Shown: positions 39,652-50,752 of the stretch, in pieces
Layout of the letters: every line of letters begins with the position of its first letter
How positions within the stretch are numbered: position 1 is the first letter of the stretch
Source: Rhodobium orientis
GTDB taxonomy: Bacteria > Pseudomonadota > Alphaproteobacteria > Rhizobiales > Rhodobiaceae
Assembly: GCF_003258835.1 (NCBI RefSeq)
Contig: NZ_NPEV01000001.1
Coordinates: 124,001-188,000, forward strand
DNA length: 64,000 nt
Direction of reading: 5' to 3'
Program-made: the position numbers and the translations under genes
Notes under the pieces: generated by a model
Told to the model about the DNA's origin: nothing
Databases searched by the model: none
What the model saw: only the letters and a program-made list of their open reading frames with translations

Positions 39652-40542
39652 TCAGTAGATCCAGCGCTCGGCCTTGGTCAGCAGGAAGTCCCGGAACGCC
39701 GTGATGCGGGCGGTGTTGCGCAGCTCGGACGGGTAGACGAAATAGGTGTCGAAGGTCGGCACGTCGGCGCCGGGGATGAGCTGCACCAGGCGGGACTCCG
39801 CCTCGATCACATAGTCCGGCAGCATGGCGACGCCGATGCCGTACTGCACCGCCCGCTTCATGGCGAAGATGTTGTTGATCCTGAGCGCCGGCGTGCGCGG
39901 ATTGTCGGAGGAACGGCCGGCGGTCTCCAGCCAGTTGACGTCACGCAGGTAGGACGGCGGCCGCGAGCCGAAGGTGATGATCCGGTGGTGGTCGAGGTCG
40001 GCGACTGTCTTGGGACTGCCGAAGCGCTCCAGATAGGCCTTGGAGGCGTAGAGGTGGAAGTGGACGGTGAACAGCTTGCGCTGAATCAGGTCCGGCTGCA
40101 CCGGCTGGCGCAGGCGGATGGCGACGTCGGCCTCGCGCATGGACAGATCGAGTTCGGTGTCGGACAGCATGATGTCGAGCTCGATCTCCGGATAGTGGTC
40201 GACGAACTCGTTGAGGCGGGCGGCGAGCCAGGTCGAGCCGAGGCCGACCGTGGTCGTCACGCGCAGGGTGCCGGACGGCCGCTGCTTGGTGTCGGACAGC
40301 CGCGACTTGGCGGCTTCCAGCTTCATGTAGACGTCGCGGGCGGTGCGGAACAGGTGCTCGCCCTGCTCGGTCAGGATGAGGCCGCGGGCGTGGCGGTGGA
40401 ACAGGGCGATGCCGAGTTCGGCCTCCAGCGCGGAGACCTGGCGGCTGACGGCCGACTGGCTCATATTGAGCTCTTCACCCGCATGGGTGAAGCTGCCGGC
40501 GCTGGCGGCGGCATGGAATATCCGAAGCTTGTCCCAATCCAT
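39652..40542 (-). CDS. lsrB: LysR-family regulator, LsrB/VtlR type
   Basis: 296 residues. N-terminal winged HTH (FHAAASAGSFTHAGEELNMS, QSAVSRQVSALE) and a LysR substrate-binding domain (about 90-290). The assignment to LsrB/VtlR rests on the neighbourhood: trxB lies directly upstream on the same strand and a candidate AbcR RNA lies downstream, the arrangement known from Sinorhizobium and Agrobacterium, where LsrB governs envelope and oxidative-stress genes and VtlR controls abcR2 in Brucella. Start at ATG 40540-40542. Confidence 0.83.
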   Translation of the reverse strand: MDWDKLRIFHAAASAGSFTHAGEELNMSQSAVSRQVSALEAELGIALFHRHARGLILTEQGEHLFRTARDVYMKLEAAKSRLSDTKQRPSGTLRVTTTVGLGSTWLAARLNEFVDHYPEIELDIMLSDTELDLSMREADVAIRLRQPVQPDLIQRKLFTVHFHLYASKAYLERFGSPKTVADLDHHRIITFGSRPPSYLRDVNWLETAGRSSDNPRTPALRINNIFAMKRAVQYGIGVAMLPDYVIEAESRLVQLIPGADVPTFDTYFVYPSELRNTARITAFRDFLLTKAERWIY

Positions 40543-40664
40543 TGCGCTCTCAGCGTCCTTCCATCCGGGGCGGGACCCCTGCCTCCGGCAGCGGCGGTCG
40601 CGGGCAGGGCGGATTGGCCCGAAAGGCCGCCGCCCGATTGAACCTAATACAAACGCAAGAAGGG

Positions 40665-41627
40665 TTACTGGGCGGCTTCCACGGCCGGCAGCGCCGCCAG
40701 GTGCCGTTCGGCCTCCAGCGCCGCCATGCAGCCCATGCCGGCCGCGGTGACGGCCTGGCGGAAGATGTCGTCGGTGACGTCGCCGGCGGCGAAGACGCCC
40801 GGAACGCTCGTTTCGGTCGAATCGGGAGCGGTCCAGATGTAGCCGTTCGGCTTCAGCTTGACCTCGTCGCGGAACACCTCCACGGCGGGGGCGTGGCCGA
40901 TGGCGATGAAGATGCCGTCGACGGGGAAGTCGGTGACCTCGCCGGTCTTGACGTTCTTCAGGCGGGCGCCGTTGGCGGACGGCGGGAAGCCGTCGGTGCC
41001 GGTCACCTCCTCCAGAACGCTGTCCCAGATGACGTCGACCTTGTCGTGCGCCATCAGCCGCTGCTCCAGGATCTTCTCGCAGCGTAGTTCGCCCCGGCGA
41101 TGGACCAGGGTGACGCGGTCGGCGTGGTGGGTGAGGTAGAGCGCCTCCTCGACCGCGGAGTTGCCGCCGCCGACGACCAGCACGTGCTTGCCGCGGTAGA
41201 AGAAGCCGTCGCAGGTGGCGCAGGCGGAGACGCCGAAGCCCTTGAACTTTTCTTCCGAGGGAAGCCCGAGCCATTTGGCCTGTGCGCCGGTGGCGATGAT
41301 GATAGTGTCGCCGGCATAGGTGTCGCCGCTGTCGCCGACGAGCCGGAACGGGCGCTTGGAAAAGTCGGCGGAGACGATATGGTCGCTGATCATCGTCGTG
41401 CCGACATTCTCGGCCTGCTTGCGCATCTCGTCCATCAGCCACGGGCCCTGCACCGGCTCGGCAAAGCCCGGATAGTTCTCCACGTCGGTGGTGATGGTGA
41501 GCTGGCCGCCCGGCTGGATGCCGGCGACGAGGATCGGTTCCAGCATGGCGCGCGCGGCATAGATCGCCGCCGTGTAGCCGGCCGGGCCCGAGCCGACGAT
41601 CAGAACCTTGCTGCTGTGCGTTGCCAT
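40665..41627 (-). CDS. trxB: Thioredoxin-disulfide reductase
   Basis: 320 residues. FAD-binding GSGPAGYTAAIYAAR at the N-terminus, redox pair CATC at 136-139, NADPH-binding GGGNSAVEEA, and FAAGDVTDDIFRQAVTAAGMG at the end. It reduces thioredoxin with NADPH. Start at ATG 41625-41627 after GAGGAGAAGGGA; the open frame upstream is a read-through artefact. lsrB follows 122 bp downstream on the same strand. Confidence 0.95.
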   Translation of the reverse strand: MATHSSKVLIVGSGPAGYTAAIYAARAMLEPILVAGIQPGGQLTITTDVENYPGFAEPVQGPWLMDEMRKQAENVGTTMISDHIVSADFSKRPFRLVGDSGDTYAGDTIIIATGAQAKWLGLPSEEKFKGFGVSACATCDGFFYRGKHVLVVGGGNSAVEEALYLTHHADRVTLVHRRGELRCEKILEQRLMAHDKVDVIWDSVLEEVTGTDGFPPSANGARLKNVKTGEVTDFPVDGIFIAIGHAPAVEVFRDEVKLKPNGYIWTAPDSTETSVPGVFAAGDVTDDIFRQAVTAAGMGCMAALEAERHLAALPAVEAAQ

Positions 41628-41825
41628 TCCCTTCTCCTCGGCGTTTTGCGTCCTAGGTTTATCCCAATCGAAACGGTCATGCCAGTATCGGCGGCCGTGC
41701 CCTGGCGGCTCGACAGAGGCCCCGCCATGGCGTATGACGCCGCAACTGAAACCCTGCGGCGTGCCCGCAGGCGCGGGCGCAGCGCGATCGGCGCCGAGCC
41801 GATCAGGATGCGAGCGACATCCCAT

Positions 41826-42485
41826 ATGGCCATTCCGGCAAGCACCGAAAAGACCCTGATTCCCGCGATTCGTGCCGCGGAGCGCCATGCCGCACCCTAT
41901 GCGCACTGGTTCGTCTCGGGCCTGTTCGACGAGGCGACGCTGGCGGGCCTGCAGTCGCTGCCGTTCCCGGCGCCCGAGCTTGGCGGCGTCTCCGGCACCC
42001 GCGAGGCGCACAATGCGACCCGGGTCTATTTCGATGTGGAAAACCGGGCCGAGCACCCGGTGTGCCGCGCAGTGGCGGACGGTTTCCAGGCGCCGGAGAC
42101 GGTAAGGACAATCACAGATGTGTTTGGCGCCGACCTCGACGGCACCTACTTGCGAATCGAATACGGCCAGGATACCGACGGCTTCTGGCTCGGCCCGCAC
42201 ACCGACATCGGCGTCAAGCGCTTCACGATGCTCGCCTATCTCTCCGACATCGCCGGCCATGAAGACCTCGGCACGGACATCTATGCCGACAAGAAGACCT
42301 GGGCGAAGCGGACGCCGTTCCGGCCGAACTTCGCAATGGTGTTCGTGCCGTCCGACCGGAGCTGGCACGGCTTCGAGCCGCGGCCGATCCCTGGCGTGCG
42401 CAAGTCTCTGATCATCAATTTCGTCACCGACGACTGGCGCGCGCGGGAGCAACTCGCGTTCCCCGAGGCGCCGGTCCGGCTCTAG
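41826..42485 (+). CDS. 2OG-Fe(II) oxygenase-type protein
   Basis: 219 residues from the ATG at 41826 (an ATG at 41808 is also possible; neither has a clear RBS). The iron site is GPHTDIGVKRFTMLAYLSD (His-x-Asp) with distal His in RSWHGFEPRPIPGVRKSL, where the Arg/Lys would hold 2-oxoglutarate. Substrate unknown. Its stop codon shares the four bases CTAG with the stop of the convergent gene at 42482, which encodes another member of the same fold. Upstream of the ATG is 200 bp shared with the trxB promoter. Confidence 0.72.
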   Translation: MAIPASTEKTLIPAIRAAERHAAPYAHWFVSGLFDEATLAGLQSLPFPAPELGGVSGTREAHNATRVYFDVENRAEHPVCRAVADGFQAPETVRTITDVFGADLDGTYLRIEYGQDTDGFWLGPHTDIGVKRFTMLAYLSDIAGHEDLGTDIYADKKTWAKRTPFRPNFAMVFVPSDRSWHGFEPRPIPGVRKSLIINFVTDDWRAREQLAFPEAPVRL

Positions 42486-43114
42486 CCTGCCGGCTGGAAC
42501 GGGTTCAGCTTCTTCAATCGCGTGGAAAGGCGGTGGCGGCGCTGTTCGTGGGCGACGACGGCGGCGTCGGTCACCCAGTTCATCTGGATCGCGCGCCGGC
42601 GGCCCTCGAACGGCTCGTGGCCGTGCCAGGAGGTGTCGGAGCGGCGGAAGGCGAGCAGGGTGCCGCCATGGGGCGGGACCTCGGCGGCGGCGTCGTTGAG
42701 GTCGGTGCCGCTCCTCAGGATCCTCAGCCGGCCGCCCTCTGCCTCCCATTCCTCGTTGAGGTAGAGAAGGACGGTGATGATCTTGGTCCTGGAGTCCGGG
42801 TGGATGTTGCCGTCCTTCAGGCGGCAGAAGCCGCGGACGGTGAACATGGTCGGCCGGCCGGCAAGGTCGATCGAGAATTTCTCTTCAACCGCGCGGCGGA
42901 ACGGTTCGGCATCCATTTCCGACAAGAGGTCGGCGAACGCGCCCTTGATCTTCAACAGGCTGGGCGGATGCGAGCCCGGTCCGGGGACGGACGGGAAGTC
43001 TTCGATGATTCCGGAAAGATTTTCGGGCGGCACGAAACGCGGCACGACAAGATAGTCGAAGGGATCGGTCTCAAGCGGCGTCGCTCGGAACGCCCCCAGG
43101 TCGATCGTGCTCAT
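42482..43114 (-). CDS. 2OG-Fe(II) oxygenase-type protein
   Basis: 210 residues. HPDSRTKIITVLLYLN supplies His-x-Asp, TSWHGHEPFEGRRRAIQMNW the distal His and the 2OG-binding Arg, typical of a prolyl-4-hydroxylase-like dioxygenase. It shares the WHGxEP motif with its convergent neighbour. It lies 14 bp downstream of the ELM1-like gene on the same strand, so it probably acts in the same, likely surface-glycan, pathway. Start at ATG 43112-43114 after GGGAAGGAC. Confidence 0.78.
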   Translation of the reverse strand: MSTIDLGAFRATPLETDPFDYLVVPRFVPPENLSGIIEDFPSVPGPGSHPPSLLKIKGAFADLLSEMDAEPFRRAVEEKFSIDLAGRPTMFTVRGFCRLKDGNIHPDSRTKIITVLLYLNEEWEAEGGRLRILRSGTDLNDAAAEVPPHGGTLLAFRRSDTSWHGHEPFEGRRRAIQMNWVTDAAVVAHEQRRHRLSTRLKKLNPFQPAG

Positions 43115-43128
43115 CCGGATGTCCTTCC

Positions 43129-44115
43129 CTATTCGATCGGTCTTCTGCCGTTTCTTTCCATGTAACGCGAAACGATCTCGTCGGCTACATACCGGGTGGC
43201 ATCGAGGGGCGCGTAGTCCCAGGTCTCGCAAGTGCCGTCGAACCAGTGGATGGCGCCGTGGGCGATCAGGTCCTTGTGGAAGGCGCCGATCTTGTCGCTG
43301 GTGCCGGGCAGGCGCCAGGCGTGGATCGGCTTGCCCGTATAGGCGGCCTCGCCCAGCATGTTGACGGAATCGCAGGTGACCACCAGCCGCTCGGCGATAC
43401 CGAGAATGCCGAAATAGGGATTGTCGCCGGTGCCGTCCCAGACCCAGGAGGGAACGCCGGAAAGCTTGTCGCGGACGATGTTGGTGTTGGTCTTGCCGGT
43501 GCGCCGCGACGGCGTGACGGCGACGGAAAAGCCGTGCTCGGCGGCGAATTTCGCCAGCGCCTCGCCAAGCGCTTCGGCTTCGACGGCGCGGAACTGGTAG
43601 AACCGGCTGGAGCCGCCGATGACGACGCCGAGCACCCGGTCCGTGAGGACCGGCGCGTGGGTGCGCAGGGCGGCGGCGCCGTCCTTCAGCCGGGCGACAT
43701 TGACCCGGTTCGGGGTGGTGACGGTGCGGATGACGTTGTCGCCGCAAAGGGCGTCGTGCTCGTTGACCCAGACGAGGTCGAAGCCGTTGATGCCGGCGAC
43801 AGGGTTCTGCAGCACCGCCGTGAAGGTGCGCCCGCCCGAGCGCTTGCGGATGGCACGGGCGTAAGGAATGCTCTGGCGACCGGAGACCAGCACGACGTCC
43901 GGCCAGGGCGCGGCGATCTTGGGATGGCGGGCGGCCGGGCCGTAGGGGGCGAGAAAGCGGAACGGGGCGCCGGGCGCGACGCGGATCACCTTCGGCCGGA
44001 TCCCCATCGCCTCGAAGACGCCGATCGCCGGCTCCTGGTGGCCGGCATTGCCGCTGGTCACCACCCAGCCGGTTTCGGGGATCCTGATGTTCTCGGCTCG
44101 GGTCATCTCGGCCAT
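43129..44115 (-). CDS. ELM1-like family protein, second copy
   Basis: 328 residues. Family marks: TSGNAGHQEPAIGVFEAMG near the N-terminus, VVIGGSSRFYQF in the middle and VTCDSVNMLGEAAYTGKPIHAW near the C-terminus, as in the copy at 7888 (SRPGHYHQSEG, FVGGPSGSHSW, VTEDSATMLMEA). The GT-B-like fold suggests sugar transfer. It heads a unit with the dioxygenase at 42482 and is divergent from the Lrp gene. The start is taken at 44113-44115; an ATG at 44106 is equally possible. Confidence 0.78.
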   Translation of the reverse strand: MAEMTRAENIRIPETGWVVTSGNAGHQEPAIGVFEAMGIRPKVIRVAPGAPFRFLAPYGPAARHPKIAAPWPDVVLVSGRQSIPYARAIRKRSGGRTFTAVLQNPVAGINGFDLVWVNEHDALCGDNVIRTVTTPNRVNVARLKDGAAALRTHAPVLTDRVLGVVIGGSSRFYQFRAVEAEALGEALAKFAAEHGFSVAVTPSRRTGKTNTNIVRDKLSGVPSWVWDGTGDNPYFGILGIAERLVVTCDSVNMLGEAAYTGKPIHAWRLPGTSDKIGAFHKDLIAHGAIHWFDGTCETWDYAPLDATRYVADEIVSRYMERNGRRPIE

Positions 44116-44259
44116 TTTCCTTGCATGCACAGCGTTTGCCGCGGTCCAGTGCGAGCGTGCGCGCGACGTACGATTCCTGCTCGTTTCGATTATTTTATTG
44201 CGAAATTGGGCATTTATTGTACGCAAGAGACGGTTGCGTCCCTTGCTGGAGAGTTCGCG

Positions 44260-44733
44260 GTGAAATTACGGTTGGACGACGTCGATTGGAAGATCCTGTC
44301 CGAGCTGCAGGCCGACGGTCGCATCACCAATGTCGAGCTGGCGCGCCGTGTCGGCATCTCGGCGCCGCCGTGCCTGCGCCGCGTGCGCGCGCTGGAACAG
44401 GCCGGCGTCATTCGCGGATACCGGACGCTGCTGGAGGAAAAAACGCTCGGCTTCGACGTCACGGCCTTTGCCATGGTCGGGCTGGCCTCCCAGGCGGAAG
44501 CCGATCTCGTGGCGTTCGAGGAACTGGTGCGCGGCTGGGGCATCGTGCGCGACTGCTGGATGCTGTCCGGCGAGATCGACTTCATGCTGCTCTGTGTCGC
44601 GCCGGACCTGCAGTCGTTCCAGAACTTCATCATCGGTGAACTGACCAAGGCGCCGCAGGTCGACAGCGTGCGCACGGCACTGACCATCCGCCACAGCAAG
44701 GATGCCGGCGGCGCGCCGCTGGAACTGCTGTAG
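44260..44733 (+). CDS. Lrp/AsnC family transcriptional regulator
   Basis: 157 residues. HTH region DDVDWKILSELQADGRITNVELA and RRVGISAPPCLRRVRALE, linker, then the RAM domain for ligand binding and assembly (RDCWMLSGEIDFMLLC). A GTG start at 44260-44262 follows GGAGA. Divergent from the ELM1-like gene; the 145-bp gap is AT-rich and probably carries both promoters. It may control the flanking genes, but no site was identified. Confidence 0.9.
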   Translation: MKLRLDDVDWKILSELQADGRITNVELARRVGISAPPCLRRVRALEQAGVIRGYRTLLEEKTLGFDVTAFAMVGLASQAEADLVAFEELVRGWGIVRDCWMLSGEIDFMLLCVAPDLQSFQNFIIGELTKAPQVDSVRTALTIRHSKDAGGAPLELL

Positions 44734-44751
44734 CCCCGGCGAATCCGATTT

Positions 44752-45225
44752 CTAGATGAATTTGACCGCGAGGATCTCGTAGGCGCGGGCGCCGCCCGGG
44801 GCCGCGACCTCGATCGAATCACCGACGGTCTTGCCGATCATGGCGCGGGCGATGGGCGAGGAGATGGAGATCTTGCCGGACTTCACGTCGGCCTCGATGT
44901 CGCCGACGATCTTGTAGGTCTTTTCCTCGTCGGTGTCCTCGTCGACGATGGTGACGGTGGCGCCGAACTTGACGGTGTCGCCGCCGAGCTTGGTCGGATC
45001 GATGATGTTGGCGCGCGAGAGCTGGTCCTCGATCTCGGCGATGCGGCCCTCATTGTGGCTCTGCTGTTCCTTGGCGGCATGGTATTCCGCGTTTTCCGAC
45101 AGGTCACCATGGGCGCGGGCTTCAGAAATCGCCTGGATGATGCGCGGACGCTCCTCGACGGTGCGCCGTTTGAACTCCGCCTCGAGCGCTTGATGCCCCT
45201 CGATGGTCATCGGAATCTTGTCCAT
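44752..45225 (-). CDS. greA: Transcription elongation factor GreA
   Basis: 157 residues. N-terminal coiled coil with the tip acidic pair ([20 protein letters not shown], in parts) and C-terminal domain ([23 protein letters not shown]). It stimulates RNA polymerase to cleave backtracked transcripts. Downstream of carB on the same strand, the usual rhizobial order; convergent with the Lrp gene (18 bp). Confidence 0.95.
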   Translation of the reverse strand: MDKIPMTIEGHQALEAEFKRRTVEERPRIIQAISEARAHGDLSENAEYHAAKEQQSHNEGRIAEIEDQLSRANIIDPTKLGGDTVKFGATVTIVDEDTDEEKTYKIVGDIEADVKSGKISISSPIARAMIGKTVGDSIEVAAPGGARAYEILAVKFI

Positions 45226-45353
45226 GGGTCAACGACCTCTTCATGTCTTCAATGCGGCCTGTGTATATCGCGCATCCCGGCGCGAAACCGCACACAGATG
45301 AACCCCCGCCCGGATACCGCGGCTTTTTGCGCGGAGCCGGAACGGGCGGAAAA

Positions 45354-48872
<3,519 letters not shown>

Positions 48873-49018
48873 GTGCTCTCGCAAGGGGGCCCGTGGGCCC
48901 GCGGGATTCGAACACTGAAAGTGCGTGGATGGCTATGCGAAGCCGCGCCGGGTTCTACACGATAGGATTGGCGATGGCCAGCCAAATCCGGCCAACATGA
49001 CGCAGGTGCGCGCCACAC

Positions 49019-49396
49019 CTACCCGGCGTTTTTGCCGGCATCGAGGGGCGTTTCCACGGCGATGCCGTCGGCCTTTTGCGCATCGGCGGCGAGTTCCGGC
49101 TCGAGCGGGCCGGAATGGGCCTCCAGGTCGCCGCCCGGTGCGACCGCGACGACCAGTTCGCCATCGAAATCGGTGACGCCCTTGGACAGCGCATAACAGG
49201 CGAGGCGGACGGATTTGGGGATCGTCACCTTCTTGCCGTCGCGTCTGCCCTTTTCGTAGTACTGGATCATCCGCTTTTTCAGGCCGAGTGCGTCTGCGGC
49301 GTCCTTCTGCTTCCAGCCGAGGGCCCTGCGCCAGGCGCGGAATTTCTCCGGGCTCATCGGGATATCGTCGTCGCCGGATTTTTCAGCTTTTTTCAT
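49019..49396 (-). CDS. XRE-type HTH regulator
   Basis: 125 residues from the ATG at 49396 (in-frame starts also at 49438 and 49480). HTH at about 14-75: FRAWRRALGWKQKDAADALG, KKRMIQYYEKGRRDGKKV, followed by an acidic Ala/Gly-rich tail with no known domain. A GCAC-N3-GTGC palindrome lies 35 bp in front of this start, and further copies precede the small-protein genes on the other strand, so this protein is the natural candidate to bind them and to control itself. Binding has not been shown. Confidence 0.75.
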   Translation of the reverse strand: MKKAEKSGDDDIPMSPEKFRAWRRALGWKQKDAADALGLKKRMIQYYEKGRRDGKKVTIPKSVRLACYALSKGVTDFDGELVVAVAPGGDLEAHSGPLEPELAADAQKADGIAVETPLDAGKNAG

Positions 49397-49430
49397 GGAA
49401 ACGCGCAATTCGGAATCGGATGCGGCATCA

Positions 49431-49494
49431 GCGCACATTGTGCACCCTGGGCGTTGACAGAGGCGCACCGAGTACGCCAACGTGCACTCAGTGC
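49431..49494 (+). promoter_or_regulatory. Left operator cluster and promoter of small gene A
   Basis: Palindromic cores GCAC-ATT-GTGC at 49433-49443 and GCAC-TCA-GTGC at 49484-49494, plus a one-mismatch copy GCAC-CGA-GTAC at 49465-49475. A consensus -35 box TTGACA at 49454-49459 sits 21 bp after the first core start and 11 bp before the degenerate one, exactly as in the right cluster. The -10 position (49477-49482) is poor. Confidence 0.6.
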
Positions 49495-49566
49495 TAGTGA
49501 AGTCCGAATGGGCCTACGGAGTCAATAGAGTCTCCGCAAACGTCGTGGGTTCGCAGCGGGGGCGCA

Positions 49567-49580
49567 GGCTCGAACGAGCC
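49567..49580 (+). promoter_or_regulatory. Hairpin abutting the ribosome site of small gene A
   Basis: GGCTC-GAAC-GAGCC, directly followed by GGGAGG and the ATG of gene A seven bases later. It could affect translation. Confidence 0.4.
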
Positions 49581-49593
49581 GGGAGGAACGCAA

Positions 49594-49719
49594 ATGCTAG
49601 CTGACCTCATCATAGGACGGGCGATGGTCGCTCCGCACGGGATCGATGTCCATCGGCATGCGACATTTTCCTGCAGCATGGCGCGCCTGATCCGCAAGGT
49701 ACTGAATTTCGGCGCCTGA
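49594..49719 (+). CDS. Small basic protein A of a three-member paralogous cluster
   Basis: 41 residues, found by eye. Start ATG 49594 with a strong RBS (GGGAGG, seven bases away); stop TGA 49717-49719. It aligns without gaps over its whole length with protein B at 50121 (also 41 residues): shared M1, R9, D18-V19-H20, A23, C27 and A41, with like residues elsewhere (LIIG/ILVA, LIRKV/FKRIR). This is the most diverged copy. The centre is hydrophobic with a basic C-terminal helix. No known family comes to mind. Confidence 0.6.
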   Translation: MLADLIIGRAMVAPHGIDVHRHATFSCSMARLIRKVLNFGA

Positions 49720-49976
49720 CGGCCGCGTCCCGCGGTCGGGCGCCCGGCACAGGTTTCCCGCATTTGCCGGCGTGCGACATGCCGGTTTTCCATCCTTTTC
49801 GATCCGCTCGGACGGCCGCCGGCGTGGCGCGCCGCCGCCGGCCCGGTGAGTCGCGGCGCGGACCCTTCTCAAGGCCGCCAATCCGCCAGGGTGTGCGGTT
49901 TCCATCCTCCAATGCCTGATTGTGAAGCGGCGGCCGCGGGAAACGCGGGAACCATTTACCGTGTTCGGCGCTAATT

Positions 49977-50052
49977 GCGCACAGTGTGCATTTTTTAACT
50001 TGAAATAGTGGCACTCTGTGCGTATCTATCGTTTCGAAGATGCACCAAGTGC
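49977..50052 (+). promoter_or_regulatory. Right operator cluster before small gene B
   Basis: Three perfect GCAC-N3-GTGC cores at 49979-49989 (AGT), 50011-50021 (TCT) and 50042-50052 (CAA). Start-to-start spacings are 32 and 31 bp, three helical turns, so all face the same side of the DNA. The middle one lies between the -35 and -10 boxes and the last lies just after the predicted mRNA start, the usual places for repressor binding. Confidence 0.7.
50000..50028 (+). promoter_or_regulatory. Candidate promoter of small gene B
   Basis: TTGAAA at 50000-50005, a 17-bp spacer that holds an operator, and TATCTA at 50023-50028. It predicts a leader of about 85 nt. Confidence 0.5.
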
Positions 50053-50067
50053 ACCCGAGAACGACAA

Positions 50068-50101
50068 CCTCCCCTCAAGAGGGAGGCCCGGCGACGCCGG
50101 G
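50068..50101 (+). promoter_or_regulatory. Two stacked hairpins in the gene B leader
   Basis: CCTCCC...GGGAGG (50068-50073 with 50081-50086) and CCCGGC-GAC-GCCGGG (50087-50101) lie just before the ribosome site AAGGAG at 50108-50113. Gene A has a hairpin in the equivalent place. Confidence 0.5.
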
Positions 50102-50120
50102 AGACACAAGGAGAAGAAAA

Positions 50121-50246
50121 ATGGCCGTCAACATTCTTGTTGCGCGCAGCTATATGGGGCACCGCAAGGTGGACGTTCACACGTCCGCGCTGGTCTGGTG
50201 CAAGCTGAATGCCGCCTTCAAGCGGATCCGCGGGCTGTTCGCCTGA
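50121..50246 (+). CDS. Small basic protein B
   Basis: 41 residues. Start ATG 50121 with AAGGAG eight bases upstream. Pattern NILVARSYMGHRKVDVHTSA then WCKLNAAFKRIR, shared almost fully with protein C at 50453 (NILVARSYFGQRKINLHNTA, WCKLTSAYKRIR). Predicted amphipathic, positively charged and too short for a signal peptide. The promoter is overlaid by operators (49977-50052) and a terminator follows at 50271, so it is a one-gene transcript. Function unknown; I cannot place it in a described family. Options include a membrane-active, nucleic-acid-binding or regulator-binding microprotein. Confidence 0.75.
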   Translation: MAVNILVARSYMGHRKVDVHTSALVWCKLNAAFKRIRGLFA

Positions 50247-50270
50247 CACGACGCGAACCTTGACCTGTGA

Positions 50271-50304
50271 ACGAAAGGGCGCGGCCTCGGCTGCGCCCTT
50301 TCGT
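50271..50304 (+). terminator. Terminator of small gene B
   Basis: A 12-bp stem, ACGAAAGGGCGC/GCGCCCTTTCGT, loop GGCCTCGGCT-like, then TGTTT. The loop sequence is shared with the terminator of gene C. Confidence 0.82.
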
Positions 50305-50452
50305 TGTTTCCACGGGGAGGCCCATGCGACGGGGCGGCAGGCGCGGGGCCGAAATCGTCACGGTAAGCGCGCGCTAACCTAACATATGCACGAATTCACA
50401 ACTTCAAGATTGTATTTTGCGGATGACCACCGGCAGACACGAGGATGAGCAG

Positions 50453-50602
50453 ATGGCTCTCAACATTCTGGTTGCCCGCAGCTATTTCGGACAGCGCAAG
50501 ATCAACTTGCACAACACCGCAGTGGCCTGGTGCAAGCTGACCTCCGCCTATAAGCGTATCCGTCGGACCTTCGCCTGGCGGCTCCCAATTTCCGATGCAT
50601 GA
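50453..50602 (+). CDS. Small basic protein C
   Basis: 49 residues. ATG 50453 after GAGGATGAGCAG. About 25 of the first 40 positions equal protein B; it has an extra C-terminal tail WRLPISDA. The core residues R9, H20, A23, W26, C27, K28, L29 and KRIR are kept. Upstream there is only a half-operator (TGCAC at 50387-50391), so its control may differ from that of A and B. Its terminator starts two bases past the stop. Confidence 0.72.
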   Translation: MALNILVARSYFGQRKINLHNTAVAWCKLTSAYKRIRRTFAWRLPISDA

Positions 50603-50604
50603 GC

Positions 50605-50643
50605 GACAAGGGCGTGGCCTCGGCCGCGCCCTTTCGTCGTTTT
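50605..50643 (+). terminator. Terminator of small gene C
   Basis: AAGGGCG (50608-50614) pairs with CGCCCTT (50627-50633), extended by GAC/GTC, then CGTTTTC. The GTGGCCTCGGCCG loop matches that of the gene B terminator, so gene and terminator were duplicated together. Confidence 0.75.
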
Positions 50644-50656
50644 CGGGCTCTCTGCC

Positions 50657-50686
50657 GTCTTCGCCAAAACCGGTTCCCACTTCCGG
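50657..50686. repeat. Repeat family R4, second copy
   Basis: GTCTTCGCCAAAACCGGTTC then CCACTTCCGG, similar to 27041-27070. Confidence 0.6.
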
Positions 50687-50752
50687 CGGTCACGCGCTAT
50701 TGTCGCGCATCGCGGCCCGTTGCGTGGCCGAGCCACCGATAGGGAGACGGCG

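Noticed and set aside
41628-42749. Long N-terminal extension of trxB
   Set aside because: The ATG at 41627 has a strong RBS and begins the conserved FAD motif; the extension is antisense to the oxygenase gene.
49597-50014. Overlapping minus-strand frames opposite small gene A
   Set aside because: No RBS or conserved features, composition driven by high GC, and they would cross the operator clusters.
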